Source of the DNA: an uncultured Lutibacter sp.
GTDB lineage: Bacteria > Bacteroidota > Bacteroidia > Flavobacteriales > Flavobacteriaceae
Length of the DNA stretch: 64,000 bases
Reading direction: 5' to 3'
Assembly: GCF_947495725.1 (NCBI RefSeq)
Contig: NZ_CANLZZ010000001.1
Coordinates: 496,001 to 560,000 of the forward strand
This document shows, in pieces, positions 35,942 to 44,964 of this stretch; position 1 is the first letter of the stretch, and the number at the start of each line of letters is the position of its first letter. The position numbers and the translations under genes are program-made. The notes under the pieces are model-generated. The model saw only the letters and a program-made list of their open reading frames with translations, searched no databases and was not told where the DNA came from.

Positions 35942-38134
35942 TTGAAAAATATACTTCTAATTACACCACCTTTTACGCAGCTGAACACTCCGTATCCGGC
36001 ATCCGCATATTTAAAAGGTTTCTTAAATACAAAAGGAATTAGTTCATTTCAAATGGATTTAGGAATTGAGGTTATTTCAACACTTTTTACAAAAGTAGAA
36101 CTGAACAATATATTTGAATTTTCGATTGAAAATAATACAATAACTTCTGAAAATTCACAACGTATTTACGCTTTAAAAAACAGTTATATTTCAACAATTG
36201 AACCTGTTCTTTCATTTCTTCAAGGAAAAAACAACACTCTTGCTCGCCAAATATGCACAAATAGTTACTTACCAAAGGCTTCACGATTTACACAATTAGA
36301 TGACTTGGATTGGGCATTTGGCTCTATGGGAATTCAAGATAAAGCAAAACACCTAGCTACGCTCTATTTAGAAGATTTATCCGATTTTATTAAAGAATGT
36401 GTTGATAAAAATTTTGGTTTTAGCCGTTATGCCGAAAGCTTAGGGAAAAGCGCCAATAGCTTTGACGAATTACATAACAACCTTCAACAAGATATTACCT
36501 ATATCGATTGTATTGCTTTACATATTCTTGAGGAAAAGCTTAAAATAACACAACCTAAATTAGTGTGTTTTTCGGTACCTTTTCCAGGGAATTTATACAG
36601 TGCTTTTCGATGTGCTGAGTTTATAAAAAATAAGTATCCACAAATTATAGTTTCAATGGGTGGTGGCTTTCCAAATACTGAACTGCGTTCTATTTCGGAT
36701 ATTAGAGTTTTTAATTATTTCGATTATATTACGCTAGATGATGGAGAATTACCAGTTGAATTATTATTTAATTACGCTTCAAATTTAACCTCTAAAAATC
36801 CTGAATTTAAGCGAACTTTTTTTACTGAAAACAACAAAGTAGTATTTAAAAATAATTCAACCAAAAAAGATTACAAACAAAGCGAACTAGGAACTCCAGA
36901 TTATACCGATTTATTACTAGACAGTTACATTTCAGTTATTGAAATTGCAAACCCAATGCACAGTTTATGGAGCGATGGACGCTGGAATAAACTTACAATG
37001 GCGCACGGATGCTACTGGGGAAAATGTACCTTTTGCGATATTTCTTTAGATTATATTAAAATATACGAGCCAATTACGGCAAAAATGTTGGTTGATAGAA
37101 TGGAGGAAATTATCTCTGCTACTGGAGAAAGCGGATTTCATTTTGTTGATGAAGCTGCACCTCCCGCTTTAATGAGAGCTTTAGCGCTTGAAATATTAAA
37201 AAGGGATTTAACAGTTACTTGGTGGGCGAACATTCGTTTTGAAAAAAGTTTTACCAAAGACTTGTGTACACTTTTAAAAGCATCGGGGTTAATAGCTGTT
37301 TCTGGTGGGTTGGAAGTTGCTTCAGATCGCTTATTAAAATTAATAGATAAAGGTGTTACAGTTGAACAAGTTGCACAAGTAAACCTCAATTTTACTGAAG
37401 CCGATATTTTGGTGCACGCTTATTTAATGTATGGTTTCCCAACGCAAACAATACAAGAAACTATTGACAGTTTAGAAATGGTACGTCAATTTTTTCAATT
37501 AGGGCTAATCAACTCCGGTTTTTGGCACCAATTTGCATTAACTGCACACAGTCCAATTGGTTTAAACCCTTCGGAATATGGAGTAATTCCAGATTATAAA
37601 GATATTACATTTGCCAACAATGATGTTGATTTTATAGATGAAACTGGTATAAATCACAATCAATTTAGCTACGGATTAAAAAAATCGATTTTTAATTTTA
37701 TGCATGGCATTGGTTTTGAAAACAACCTGCAAGATTGGTTTGATTTTGAAATTCCATCAACCGATATTCAATCTTATTATATTGAAGATTGTTTGGATAA
37801 AACTGATAATTTATCAACTAAACCATCTTCAAAAATAATTTGGCTAGGTGGTAAACCGTTGGTTTCTTATACCACAAAAACAAAAAGAGGACAAAAATTA
37901 GAACTTATTAATTTAGCATTTCATTCAAAAAATGATTTGTTAGAAATTTCTTTACAAAAAGATAAGGGAACTTGGTTATTAAAAGTACTAGATAAAATAA
38001 CCGTTCAAAAAGGAAAATCATTCACTTTTATAAACCTAAAAGAAGATTTTGAGTTCTCATTTGAAAATTTCGAATTATTTTGGTACTCCAAACCAATTAA
38101 AAAATTAAGAAATTTTGGTTTGTTAGTTTTATAA
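35942..38134 (+). CDS. B12-binding domain radical SAM protein
   Basis: A 730-residue enzyme. The N-terminus (ILLITPPFTQLNTPYPASAYLKGF) and the region to about 280 resemble the cobalamin-binding fold of B12-dependent radical SAM enzymes (VSMGGGFPNTELRS). The radical SAM core has its cluster cysteines in HGCYWGKCTFC (Cys357, 362, 365), spaced CX4CX2C rather than the common CX3CX2C. FHFVDEAAPPALMRAL and VSGGLEVASDRLLKLIDKGV follow. Substrate unknown. Start is a TTG: no ATG occurs until about residue 38, which would remove the conserved N-terminus. Confidence 0.85.
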   Translation: MKNILLITPPFTQLNTPYPASAYLKGFLNTKGISSFQMDLGIEVISTLFTKVELNNIFEFSIENNTITSENSQRIYALKNSYISTIEPVLSFLQGKNNTLARQICTNSYLPKASRFTQLDDLDWAFGSMGIQDKAKHLATLYLEDLSDFIKECVDKNFGFSRYAESLGKSANSFDELHNNLQQDITYIDCIALHILEEKLKITQPKLVCFSVPFPGNLYSAFRCAEFIKNKYPQIIVSMGGGFPNTELRSISDIRVFNYFDYITLDDGELPVELLFNYASNLTSKNPEFKRTFFTENNKVVFKNNSTKKDYKQSELGTPDYTDLLLDSYISVIEIANPMHSLWSDGRWNKLTMAHGCYWGKCTFCDISLDYIKIYEPITAKMLVDRMEEIISATGESGFHFVDEAAPPALMRALALEILKRDLTVTWWANIRFEKSFTKDLCTLLKASGLIAVSGGLEVASDRLLKLIDKGVTVEQVAQVNLNFTEADILVHAYLMYGFPTQTIQETIDSLEMVRQFFQLGLINSGFWHQFALTAHSPIGLNPSEYGVIPDYKDITFANNDVDFIDETGINHNQFSYGLKKSIFNFMHGIGFENNLQDWFDFEIPSTDIQSYYIEDCLDKTDNLSTKPSSKIIWLGGKPLVSYTTKTKRGQKLELINLAFHSKNDLLEISLQKDKGTWLLKVLDKITVQKGKSFTFINLKEDFEFSFENFELFWYSKPIKKLRNFGLLVL

Positions 38135-38155
38135 TACAGCTTATTCAATTTAGCG

Positions 38156-38163
38156 TATCTTTG
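38156..38163 (+). promoter_or_regulatory. -7 box (TATCTTTG) for the second DEAD-box helicase
   Basis: Perfect TAnnTTTG, leader about 20 bases to the ATG at 38190. Confidence 0.5.
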
Positions 38164-38189
38164 CAAAAATCTTGTTATAAACAATACAT

Positions 38190-39428
38190 ATGCAATTTAA
38201 AGACCTACAATTAATAAAACCTCTTTTAAAAGCTATTGCAGCAAAAAATTATGATGCTGCAACACCTGTACAAGCACAAACAATTCCATTAGTTTTGGAT
38301 AAAAAAGATGTGATTGCTTCAGCTCAAACCGGAACAGGAAAAACTGCGGCTTTTGCATTACCAATTTTACAATTATTATTTGACAAACAAGATTCTGGTA
38401 AAAAAGGTAAAAAAGTAAGAGCTTTGGTTATAAGTCCTACAAGAGAATTGGCATTACAAATTGAAGAAAGCTTTAAATCTTACGGGAAATACACAAATTT
38501 AAGAGCCACAGTTGTTTATGGAGGAACTTCCATTGAACCACAGAAAGATGTTCTTAAAAAAGGAGTTGATATTTTAGTAGCAACACCCGGAAGGTTATTG
38601 GATTTGCATAAACAAGATTGTTTAAATTTAGATTATATAGAAACCTTGGTTTTAGATGAAGCTGATTTAATGCTTGATATGGGTTTTATTGACGATGTTC
38701 GAAAAATTGAGCGTTTATGTCCTAAGGAAAAACAAGTGTTACTTTTTTCTGCAACAATGCCCGAAAAGGTAGCTCAACTGGCAACTACTATTTTAAAAGA
38801 TCCTGAAACTGTAAATGCTACTCCGTCTTCATCAACCGCTAAAAATGTACAACAACTATTATATTATGTTGGAAAACAGCATAAAATGGAACTTTGTTTG
38901 CATTTATTAAGAAACACCATAAAAGGAAACATTTTAATATTTAGACGTACTAAAATGGGTATTTCTAAACTTGAAAAAATGCTAAAAGGAAATGGTTACA
39001 GTGCTGATAGTATTCACGGTGATAAAACTCAAAATGATCGCGAAAAAGCATTAGAAAAATTTAAAAATGGAGATATCAATATTTTAATTGCAACTGACGT
39101 TGCCGCGCGTGGGATTGACATTAATAATTTAGATGCTGTAATTAATTTTGACATTCCAAACATTTCTGAAACGTATATTCATAGAATTGGAAGAACCGGA
39201 AGAGCTGGAAATTCTGGAATTGCCTATTCATTCTGTTCAGCTGACGAAAAACCTTATATTGCTGACATTCAAAAATTGATAAACACTACGATTCCTATTA
39301 TGGAGGAGCATCCATACTTATTAGATCCAAAAGCAAAAAAGGAAGTTCATAGAACACCTGGGAAAAGTAAACACAGACCGGGAAGAAAATCGGCCGCTTC
39401 AAAAAAGAATAAAAAACGTTGGTATTAG
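38190..39428 (+). CDS. DEAD-box RNA helicase (RhlE-like paralogue)
   Basis: A 412-residue ATP-dependent RNA helicase with all core motifs: TPVQAQTIP (Q-motif), [39 protein letters not shown] and [14 protein letters not shown] short basic tail (GKSKHRPGRKSAASKKNKKRW) would contact RNA. It is closely similar to the helicase at 21045 and likely arose by duplication; these proteins act in ribosome assembly, cold adaptation and RNA decay. Monocistronic with its own -7 box. Confidence 0.93.
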   Translation: MQFKDLQLIKPLLKAIAAKNYDAATPVQAQTIPLVLDKKDVIASAQTGTGKTAAFALPILQLLFDKQDSGKKGKKVRALVISPTRELALQIEESFKSYGKYTNLRATVVYGGTSIEPQKDVLKKGVDILVATPGRLLDLHKQDCLNLDYIETLVLDEADLMLDMGFIDDVRKIERLCPKEKQVLLFSATMPEKVAQLATTILKDPETVNATPSSSTAKNVQQLLYYVGKQHKMELCLHLLRNTIKGNILIFRRTKMGISKLEKMLKGNGYSADSIHGDKTQNDREKALEKFKNGDINILIATDVAARGIDINNLDAVINFDIPNISETYIHRIGRTGRAGNSGIAYSFCSADEKPYIADIQKLINTTIPIMEEHPYLLDPKAKKEVHRTPGKSKHRPGRKSAASKKNKKRWY

Positions 39429-39431
39429 TAA

Positions 39432-39504
39432 TCGCTATTACAAATAGAAGTAAAAATACATCATAAATTAAGTTATAAAACTTAAAATCTACTTGTAATA
39501 GCGA
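39432..39504. repeat. Long inverted repeat between helicase and OsmC genes
   Basis: Arms of 17 bases with one mismatch (39432-39448 and 39488-39504; outer 12 bases, TCGCTATTACAA, perfect). A second hairpin (TTAAGT/ACTTAA) lies inside the loop. It starts 4 bases after the helicase stop and lacks a T run, so it is not a standard terminator. Confidence 0.75.
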
Positions 39505-39522
39505 CTATAAACAAATAAAAAG

Positions 39523-39990
39523 TTACATTACTGTTTGTTCTATAGAATGAAATTTACCTTTTAACAGTAAATTTATTGGTGTTTTGTTGGTTAAATTATC
39601 GGAAACTGGACATCTGTCCTCAATTTTAGCTAACCACTCTTCTAATACTTCCAACGGAACATTACAATCTGGTTCAATGGAAACATCAATTCCTTTATAA
39701 CCTGCACGTTCCTTAAAAGAACTACCAAACAATCGTTGTGGATTTAAATTACCACACATTTTAATTTTCATGCCACGCAATTCAAATTTCATTTCTTTTG
39801 CAATTACATGTCCCATTACATTTATACAACCACAAAAAGCGGCTAACACAAATTCTACAGGATTTGCACCTTCATTAGTACCACCAAGACTTTCAGGTTC
39901 ATCAATTACAATCTCAAAATTCCTAGCTTTTACAACCGTTTTGGTTGGATTTTCACTATGAGCTTGAACTCTAAATTTTAAATCTTCCAT
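39523..39990 (-). CDS. OsmC family protein
   Basis: A 155-residue OsmC-like protein. The first cysteine region is FVLAAFCGCINVMGHVIAKEM and the second is KIEDRCPVSDNLTNKTP, the arrangement of the YhfA/OsmC-related subgroup. The N-terminus (VKARNFEIVIDEPESLGGTNEGANPVEF) is typical. It probably reduces organic peroxides or acts as a thiol-dependent enzyme. A distinct OsmC protein is encoded at 2866-3285. Start ATG at 39990; monocistronic. Confidence 0.87.
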   Translation of the reverse strand: MEDLKFRVQAHSENPTKTVVKARNFEIVIDEPESLGGTNEGANPVEFVLAAFCGCINVMGHVIAKEMKFELRGMKIKMCGNLNPQRLFGSSFKERAGYKGIDVSIEPDCNVPLEVLEEWLAKIEDRCPVSDNLTNKTPINLLLKGKFHSIEQTVM

Positions 39991-40243
39991 TTTTTTACAA
40001 TTATATTACTTGATTATTACATATTAAATTTACGAATAATCAAAGTGATAATCCCAATATTTTGACTGAATTACACCTACATTATTTAATGTAATTTCAC
40101 ATTCAAAACACGTATTAAAATGACTAAATTTATTAGGAATTTTCAATGAAATTTTATAATTTATTTCCGTTGAAAATACTATATAATACTGCTTTTATTA
40201 AATTCTCATATAAAAAGAATCAATATTGGGTATGAATTGTTTT

Positions 40244-41299
40244 TTATTTCAGACCTAATATTTTTTTAAGCATTTCTTTATCAACTTCTCCACCAGCAAA
40301 ATCATCAAAAGCAGATTCTGTGGCTTCAATAATATGTTTTTGAATAAAAGGCGCCCCTTCTCTTGCACCTTGTTCTGAACTTTTTATACAACATTCCCAC
40401 TCCATAACAGCCCAAACATCACAACCATATTGCGTTAATTTAGAAAATATACGTGCAAAATCAACTTGTCCATCTCCTAAAGAACGGAATCGTCCAGCAC
40501 GGTCAATCCAATCAGCATAACCTCCATAAACCCCTTTTTTCCCAGTTGGATTAAATTCAGCATCCTTTACGTGAAATGCTTTTATAAACTGATGATAATC
40601 GTCAATATGCGCTAAATAATCCATTTGTTGCAAAACATAATGACTTGGATCATATAACATATTTACACGTTTGTGATTTCCAGTTGCGTCCAAGAAACGT
40701 TCAAAAGAAATACCATCATGTAAATCTTCACCCGGATGAATTTCATAACAAACATCTACTCCGTTTTCATCAAAATGATTTAAAATTGGAGTCCATCTTT
40801 TTGCTAACTCTTCAAACCCCATTTCAACTAATCCGGCTGGTCGTTGAGGCCAAGGATAAACTGTATGCCATAACAATGCTCCAGAAAAAGTAGCGTGTGC
40901 ATTTAAGCCCAATCTTCGACTAGCTGTACCCGCATTTTTTAATGTTTGCACAGCCCATTCGGTTCTAGCTTTTGAATTATTTCTTAATTCTGGTGGCGCA
41001 AAACCATCAAACATAGTATCGTAAGCTGGATTTACAGCAACCAATTGCCCTTGTAAATGCGTTGAAAGCTCCGTTATTTCCAGTCCATATGAATTAATTT
41101 TTCCTTTTAAGTCATCACAATATTGTTGGCTCTCTGCTGCTTTATTAACATCTATTAAAAAAGATTCCCAAGTTGGAATTTGAATACCTTTATAACCTAA
41201 ATCGGCTGCCCATTTACACATTCCATCTAAAGAATTATATGGGGCTTCACTTCCTACAAATTGAGCTAAAAATACTGCTGGTCCTTTTATTGTCTTCAT
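40244..41299 (-). CDS. Sugar phosphate isomerase/epimerase-like TIM-barrel protein
   Basis: A 351-residue AP-endonuclease-2-like TIM barrel (xylose-isomerase-like fold). Metal-site stretches typical of the family are VCYEIHPGEDLHD, VNMLYDPSHYVLQ, AFHVKDAEF and WAVMEWECC. It probably isomerises or epimerises a sugar, inositol or related metabolite. It is 14 bases downstream of a Gfo/Idh/MocA oxidoreductase on the same strand, a frequent pair in inositol and unusual-sugar catabolism. The substrate cannot be read from sequence. Confidence 0.88.
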   Translation of the reverse strand: MKTIKGPAVFLAQFVGSEAPYNSLDGMCKWAADLGYKGIQIPTWESFLIDVNKAAESQQYCDDLKGKINSYGLEITELSTHLQGQLVAVNPAYDTMFDGFAPPELRNNSKARTEWAVQTLKNAGTASRRLGLNAHATFSGALLWHTVYPWPQRPAGLVEMGFEELAKRWTPILNHFDENGVDVCYEIHPGEDLHDGISFERFLDATGNHKRVNMLYDPSHYVLQQMDYLAHIDDYHQFIKAFHVKDAEFNPTGKKGVYGGYADWIDRAGRFRSLGDGQVDFARIFSKLTQYGCDVWAVMEWECCIKSSEQGAREGAPFIQKHIIEATESAFDDFAGGEVDKEMLKKILGLK

Positions 41300-41313
41300 C
41301 TAATTTAATTTTT

Positions 41314-42456
41314 TTATAGTTTAACCCAAGTTGAGTTGTTTGTATTACTCTCTACTGCTCCATAAATAAATTTCATCCCACGAACTCCATCATAAACAGA
41401 TGGATATTGTTTTTTAAGCTCGGTTTCACCATTTAACAAGGCAACCAAATCAGTCGCAAAACCTTTATAAATAGTTGCAAACGCTTCTAAATACCCTTCA
41501 GGATGTCCAGCTGGAATTCTTGAAGTTTCTAATGCAACTGGATAAAGATTATTCCCATTTGGAGTATAAACTTTAATTGGTCCGTCCAACCAATGTGTAA
41601 GCAATTTATTAGGCTCTTCTTGATGCCATTCAATACTTCCTTTTTCACCGTAAACTTTAATCGCAAGATTGTTTTCTTCACCAACAGCTATTTGAGAAAT
41701 AGACATTGTTCCTTTTGCTCCATTTTCTAATCGCAATAAAATATTACCATCATCATCTAAGGTTCTTCCTTCTCCAAATACTCCTAAATCTGCAGCTAGT
41801 TCATCAATTTTTAAACTAGTAATATATTCCACTAAATTTTCAGCATGTGTTCCAATATCTCCTAAAGCACCTCCAATACCAGACTTTGTTGGATCTACAC
41901 GCCAAGAAGCTTGTTTTTGACCAGTTTTTTCAACTGAAGTTGCCAACCAACCTTGCAAATATTGAACTTGTACTTTTCTTATTTTACCTAAATCTCCATT
42001 TGAAACCAAAGCTTTGGCTTGTTTCACCATTGGATGGCCGGTATAATTATGGGTTAAAGCGAAAACCAAACCAGACTCTTCTACAATCGATTGTAAGTTT
42101 TCAGCCTCGTTAAGAGTTAAAGTCATAGGTTTATCACAAATTACGTGAAACCCATTTTCTAACGCCATTTTTGCTGGTTCAAAATGCATATGATTAGGAG
42201 TTACAATAGCAACAAAATCCATTCGTTCGTTTTCTGGAAGCTCCTTTTCCTTAGTTATCATTTCTTCAAAGGTTCCATAACACCTATTAACAGGTAAGCC
42301 AAGCTCTTTTCCAGATTGAATTGACTTCTCTACAGAACTACTAAAAGCTCCACAAACTAAATCTATCATTCCATCAATACTTGCTGCTTTTCTATGAACA
42401 TCTCCAATAAACGACCCTATTCCGCCACCTATCATACCCATTCTTAATTTCCTCAT
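41314..42456 (-). CDS. Gfo/Idh/MocA family oxidoreductase
   Basis: A 380-residue cytosolic NAD(P)-dependent dehydrogenase. The Rossmann motif is MGMIGGGIGSFIGDVHRKAA, the catalytic EKP-type motif appears as HVICDKPMTLTLNEAE, and the substrate domain holds GGALGDIGTHAENLVEYI. Unlike the Gfo/Idh protein encoded at 22430-23764 it has no signal peptide. It is first of a two-gene unit with the TIM-barrel gene; together they would oxidise and isomerise a sugar or cyclitol. Confidence 0.9.
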   Translation of the reverse strand: MRKLRMGMIGGGIGSFIGDVHRKAASIDGMIDLVCGAFSSSVEKSIQSGKELGLPVNRCYGTFEEMITKEKELPENERMDFVAIVTPNHMHFEPAKMALENGFHVICDKPMTLTLNEAENLQSIVEESGLVFALTHNYTGHPMVKQAKALVSNGDLGKIRKVQVQYLQGWLATSVEKTGQKQASWRVDPTKSGIGGALGDIGTHAENLVEYITSLKIDELAADLGVFGEGRTLDDDGNILLRLENGAKGTMSISQIAVGEENNLAIKVYGEKGSIEWHQEEPNKLLTHWLDGPIKVYTPNGNNLYPVALETSRIPAGHPEGYLEAFATIYKGFATDLVALLNGETELKKQYPSVYDGVRGMKFIYGAVESNTNNSTWVKL

Positions 42457-42643
42457 ACTATATTTTTATTTGGTTTAAAAAAAATCAATGCTAAAGATAT
42501 TATTTTTTAAGCAGAAAACATACTTGGAAAAGAAGAGTAATTTTCAAGTTTTACTTATTCTAAAAATACATAAAAGTGCTATCTCAATTTAAAAAGCATT
42601 TAAAAGATTGCATTTATTTAGCAAATAGGAAATACTTGATTTA

Positions 42644-43573
42644 CTAAATATTAGTTTTAGTCCAATCTTTTTGCTCCTCTTTAGTTAAAAATGTCCAAGC
42701 AACCACTCTTGTTACTTTGTTCCCTTGGTACATTGGAATGGTTTTTATTTCTGTTGCACCCATTTTTTTTAACGAAGGCAATAAGCTTTCTGCATTTTGT
42801 TTTTTCGACACCAGAGTTGTGTACCAAAAACATTGTGTTTTGAATTGTGCACTTTCATAAGCATATGTATGAATAAATGCTTTTTCACCTCCTTTATACC
42901 AAAGTTCTTGCTGTTTTCCACTAAAATTTCTAGACTGAGCATTACTTGCATTTCCCAATCCTTCCAATTTACGAGCATTTGCTTCCATTGCCTCTTGCTG
43001 AGATCTATAAAAGGGTGGATTACACAAAGTTGCAGTATACTTTGATTCTTCGTTTAAAATACCTTTAAATATTTGTGAAGCATCTTTTTGTTGAACTAAT
43101 GAAATTTTATCTGTTAGATTATTCTTCTTTAATATTTTACCTGCTCTATCCAACGATTTTTTATCAATATCCGTTCCTAAGAATTTCCATCCATAAACAG
43201 AATTCCCTAATAGCGGATAAATACAATTTGCTCCTACTCCCACATCTATTATCGAAGCATTTTCTAAAATCCCAGAATCTTTCAGTAAATCAGCTAAATA
43301 ATGAATATAATCAACTCTTCCAGGAATTGGTGGACATAAATTATCGTCAGGGAAATCCCAAAAGTCAATCCCATAATCTTTAGCTAATAACGATCTATTC
43401 AATTCTTTTACGGCCACGGGATTTGCAAAATCAATGGTCTCAGTTCCAAATTTATTTGTGAATACAAATTCTTTTAGATTTGGATATACTTCTATTAAAT
43501 CAGAAAAATTGTATCCAGCATTATGAATGTTTCTTGGATGAAGACTTTTGTTGTTACTTTTTTTTGTTCCCAT
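42644..43573 (-). CDS. rlmF: 23S rRNA (adenine(1618)-N(6))-methyltransferase RlmF
   Basis: A 309-residue SAM-dependent methyltransferase modifying A1618 of 23S rRNA. Evidence includes LHPRNIHNAGYNFSDLI at the N-terminus, IIDVGVGANCIYPLLG (SAM motif), LGTDIDKKSL and the N6-adenine catalytic motif CNPPFYRSQQEA. ELWYKGGEKAFI is also characteristic of RlmF (YbiN). Length matches. Monocistronic, with a -7 box just upstream. Confidence 0.93.
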   Translation of the reverse strand: MGTKKSNNKSLHPRNIHNAGYNFSDLIEVYPNLKEFVFTNKFGTETIDFANPVAVKELNRSLLAKDYGIDFWDFPDDNLCPPIPGRVDYIHYLADLLKDSGILENASIIDVGVGANCIYPLLGNSVYGWKFLGTDIDKKSLDRAGKILKKNNLTDKISLVQQKDASQIFKGILNEESKYTATLCNPPFYRSQQEAMEANARKLEGLGNASNAQSRNFSGKQQELWYKGGEKAFIHTYAYESAQFKTQCFWYTTLVSKKQNAESLLPSLKKMGATEIKTIPMYQGNKVTRVVAWTFLTKEEQKDWTKTNI

Positions 43574-43589
43574 AATTTATATACTTCCG

Positions 43590-43597
43590 CAAAAGTA
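43590..43597 (-). promoter_or_regulatory. -7 box (TACTTTTG) for rlmF
   Basis: Perfect TAnnTTTG on the minus strand, leaving a leader of about 10 bases before the ATG at 43573. Confidence 0.5.
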
Positions 43598-43631
43598 GTC
43601 ATTTAAAGTTTTAACATAGTTTTATAATTTA

Positions 43632-43655
43632 CAAAATGAATGAATGTTCGTTTTG
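43632..43655. promoter_or_regulatory. Candidate TetR operator
   Basis: A 24-bp inverted repeat: CAAAATGAA, a 6-base centre, and TTCGTTTTG, with one mismatched pair. It lies 45 bases before the TetR ATG and just upstream of a -7 box, a usual place for TetR autorepression. Confidence 0.6.
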
Positions 43656-43669
43656 TGGATATTTTTATA

Positions 43670-43677
43670 TAAATTTG
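43670..43677 (+). promoter_or_regulatory. -7 box (TAAATTTG) for the TetR operon
   Basis: Perfect TAnnTTTG, leader about 17 bases to the ATG at 43700. The palindrome lies immediately upstream, over the expected -33 region. Confidence 0.5.
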
Positions 43678-43699
43678 CCCTATAATAAAAATTTTAAAA

Positions 43700-44278
43700 A
43701 TGGCTATTAGACAAAAATCCGACAAAAAACGTGCTTCATTATTAAATGCAACAATGAAATTGGTTAACAATCAAGGTTTTCATGCAGCACCAATGTCTAA
43801 AATTGCAAAAATGGCCGAAATGTCTCCAGCAACAATTTACATTTACTTTGAAAACAAACAAGATTTAATTAATCAATTGTATTTAGAAGTTAAAGCATCT
43901 TTTAGTGCTTTTGCATTTAAAAATTACAACGAAGAAACTTGTGTAAAAGAAAGTTTTAAACAAATTTGGTTTAATATAGCTAACTTTAAAATTAATCAGG
44001 TTGAAGAAGCTAACTTTTTATCGCAATGTGATAATGCACCAATAATTGACGAAGAAATAAAACGAGAAGGATTAAAACATTTACAACCTTTAGTTGATTT
44101 ATGGGAACGAGGAAAAAATGAACAAATTTTAAAACCTATTTCACCTTATTTAATGTACGCATTTAGTATTTATCCACTTGCATTTTTAACCAATAGTCAT
44201 TACAAAAAAGGCTGTGAAATAAATGATGAAAGAATACATGTTGCTTTTAATGTTGCTTGGGATAGTATAAAATTATAA
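43700..44278 (+). CDS. TetR/AcrR family transcriptional repressor
   Basis: A 192-residue TetR-type regulator. The N-terminal helix-turn-helix is GFHAAPMSKIAKMAEMSPATIYIYFENKQDLINQLY, and the rest is the helical ligand-binding domain. It heads an operon with an NAD(P)-binding protein, a nitroreductase and a YqhD-like alcohol dehydrogenase (gaps 2, 18 and 13 bases). A candidate operator lies upstream. Likely it represses this operon and is released by reactive aldehydes or similar electrophiles; the ligand is inference. Confidence 0.9.
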   Translation: MAIRQKSDKKRASLLNATMKLVNNQGFHAAPMSKIAKMAEMSPATIYIYFENKQDLINQLYLEVKASFSAFAFKNYNEETCVKESFKQIWFNIANFKINQVEEANFLSQCDNAPIIDEEIKREGLKHLQPLVDLWERGKNEQILKPISPYLMYAFSIYPLAFLTNSHYKKGCEINDERIHVAFNVAWDSIKL

Positions 44279-44280
44279 AA

Positions 44281-44946
44281 ATGAAAAAAACTGCCATTAT
44301 TTTAGGAGCAACTGGTTTAACGGGAACTTTACTACTAGATACACTTATAAAAGATTACCGATACGATACCATTAAGTTGTTTTCACGTAAAAAAATAGAC
44401 GGATTACCTTCAAAAGTTATTCAGTTTATTGGAAATGTAATTGAATTGGAAAATTTTAAAAAGGATTTTACAGGAGATGAAGTATTTTGTTGTATAGGTA
44501 CAACAGCTAAAAAAACACCCAATAAAACCATATATAAACAAATTGATTATGGGATTCCTGTAACAGCGGCAAAGCTTTCAAAAGAAAACAATATAAAAAC
44601 ATTTATCGTAGTTTCTGCAATAGGTGCAAACTCAAAAAGTGGCATTTTTTATAATAAAATAAAAGGAGAAATGCAACGCGATGTTTTATTGCAAAACATA
44701 AAAAACACATACATTTTACAACCTTCATTTATTAAAGGAAATAGAAACGAAACTCGAACTGGAGAAAAAATTGGATTGGTAGTTTTCAAATTAATACAAC
44801 CTTTATTTAGAGGTAAATTAAAAAAATATCGAATAATTGAAGCTACATCTATTGCAAAAGCAATGGTGAATTTGGCCAACTTAAAACCTTTGTCTCAAAA
44901 AACGCTAAAATCGGATTATATTAAACAAATATCAAAAATAAAATAA
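44281..44946 (+). CDS. NAD(P)H-binding atypical SDR protein
   Basis: A 221-residue Rossmann-fold protein related to HTATIP2/CC3-type oxidoreductases: AIILGATGLTGTLLLDTLI (glycine motif), CCIGTTAKKTPNKTIYKQIDYGIPV, FIVVSAIGANSKSGIFYNKIKGEMQ (YxxxK) and YILQPSFIKGNRNETRTGEKIG. Probably cytosolic and NADPH-binding, substrate unknown. It begins 2 bases after the TetR stop, so translation is probably coupled. Confidence 0.87.
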   Translation: MKKTAIILGATGLTGTLLLDTLIKDYRYDTIKLFSRKKIDGLPSKVIQFIGNVIELENFKKDFTGDEVFCCIGTTAKKTPNKTIYKQIDYGIPVTAAKLSKENNIKTFIVVSAIGANSKSGIFYNKIKGEMQRDVLLQNIKNTYILQPSFIKGNRNETRTGEKIGLVVFKLIQPLFRGKLKKYRIIEATSIAKAMVNLANLKPLSQKTLKSDYIKQISKIK

Positions 44947-44964
44947 CTAAAGAATATAAAAAAT

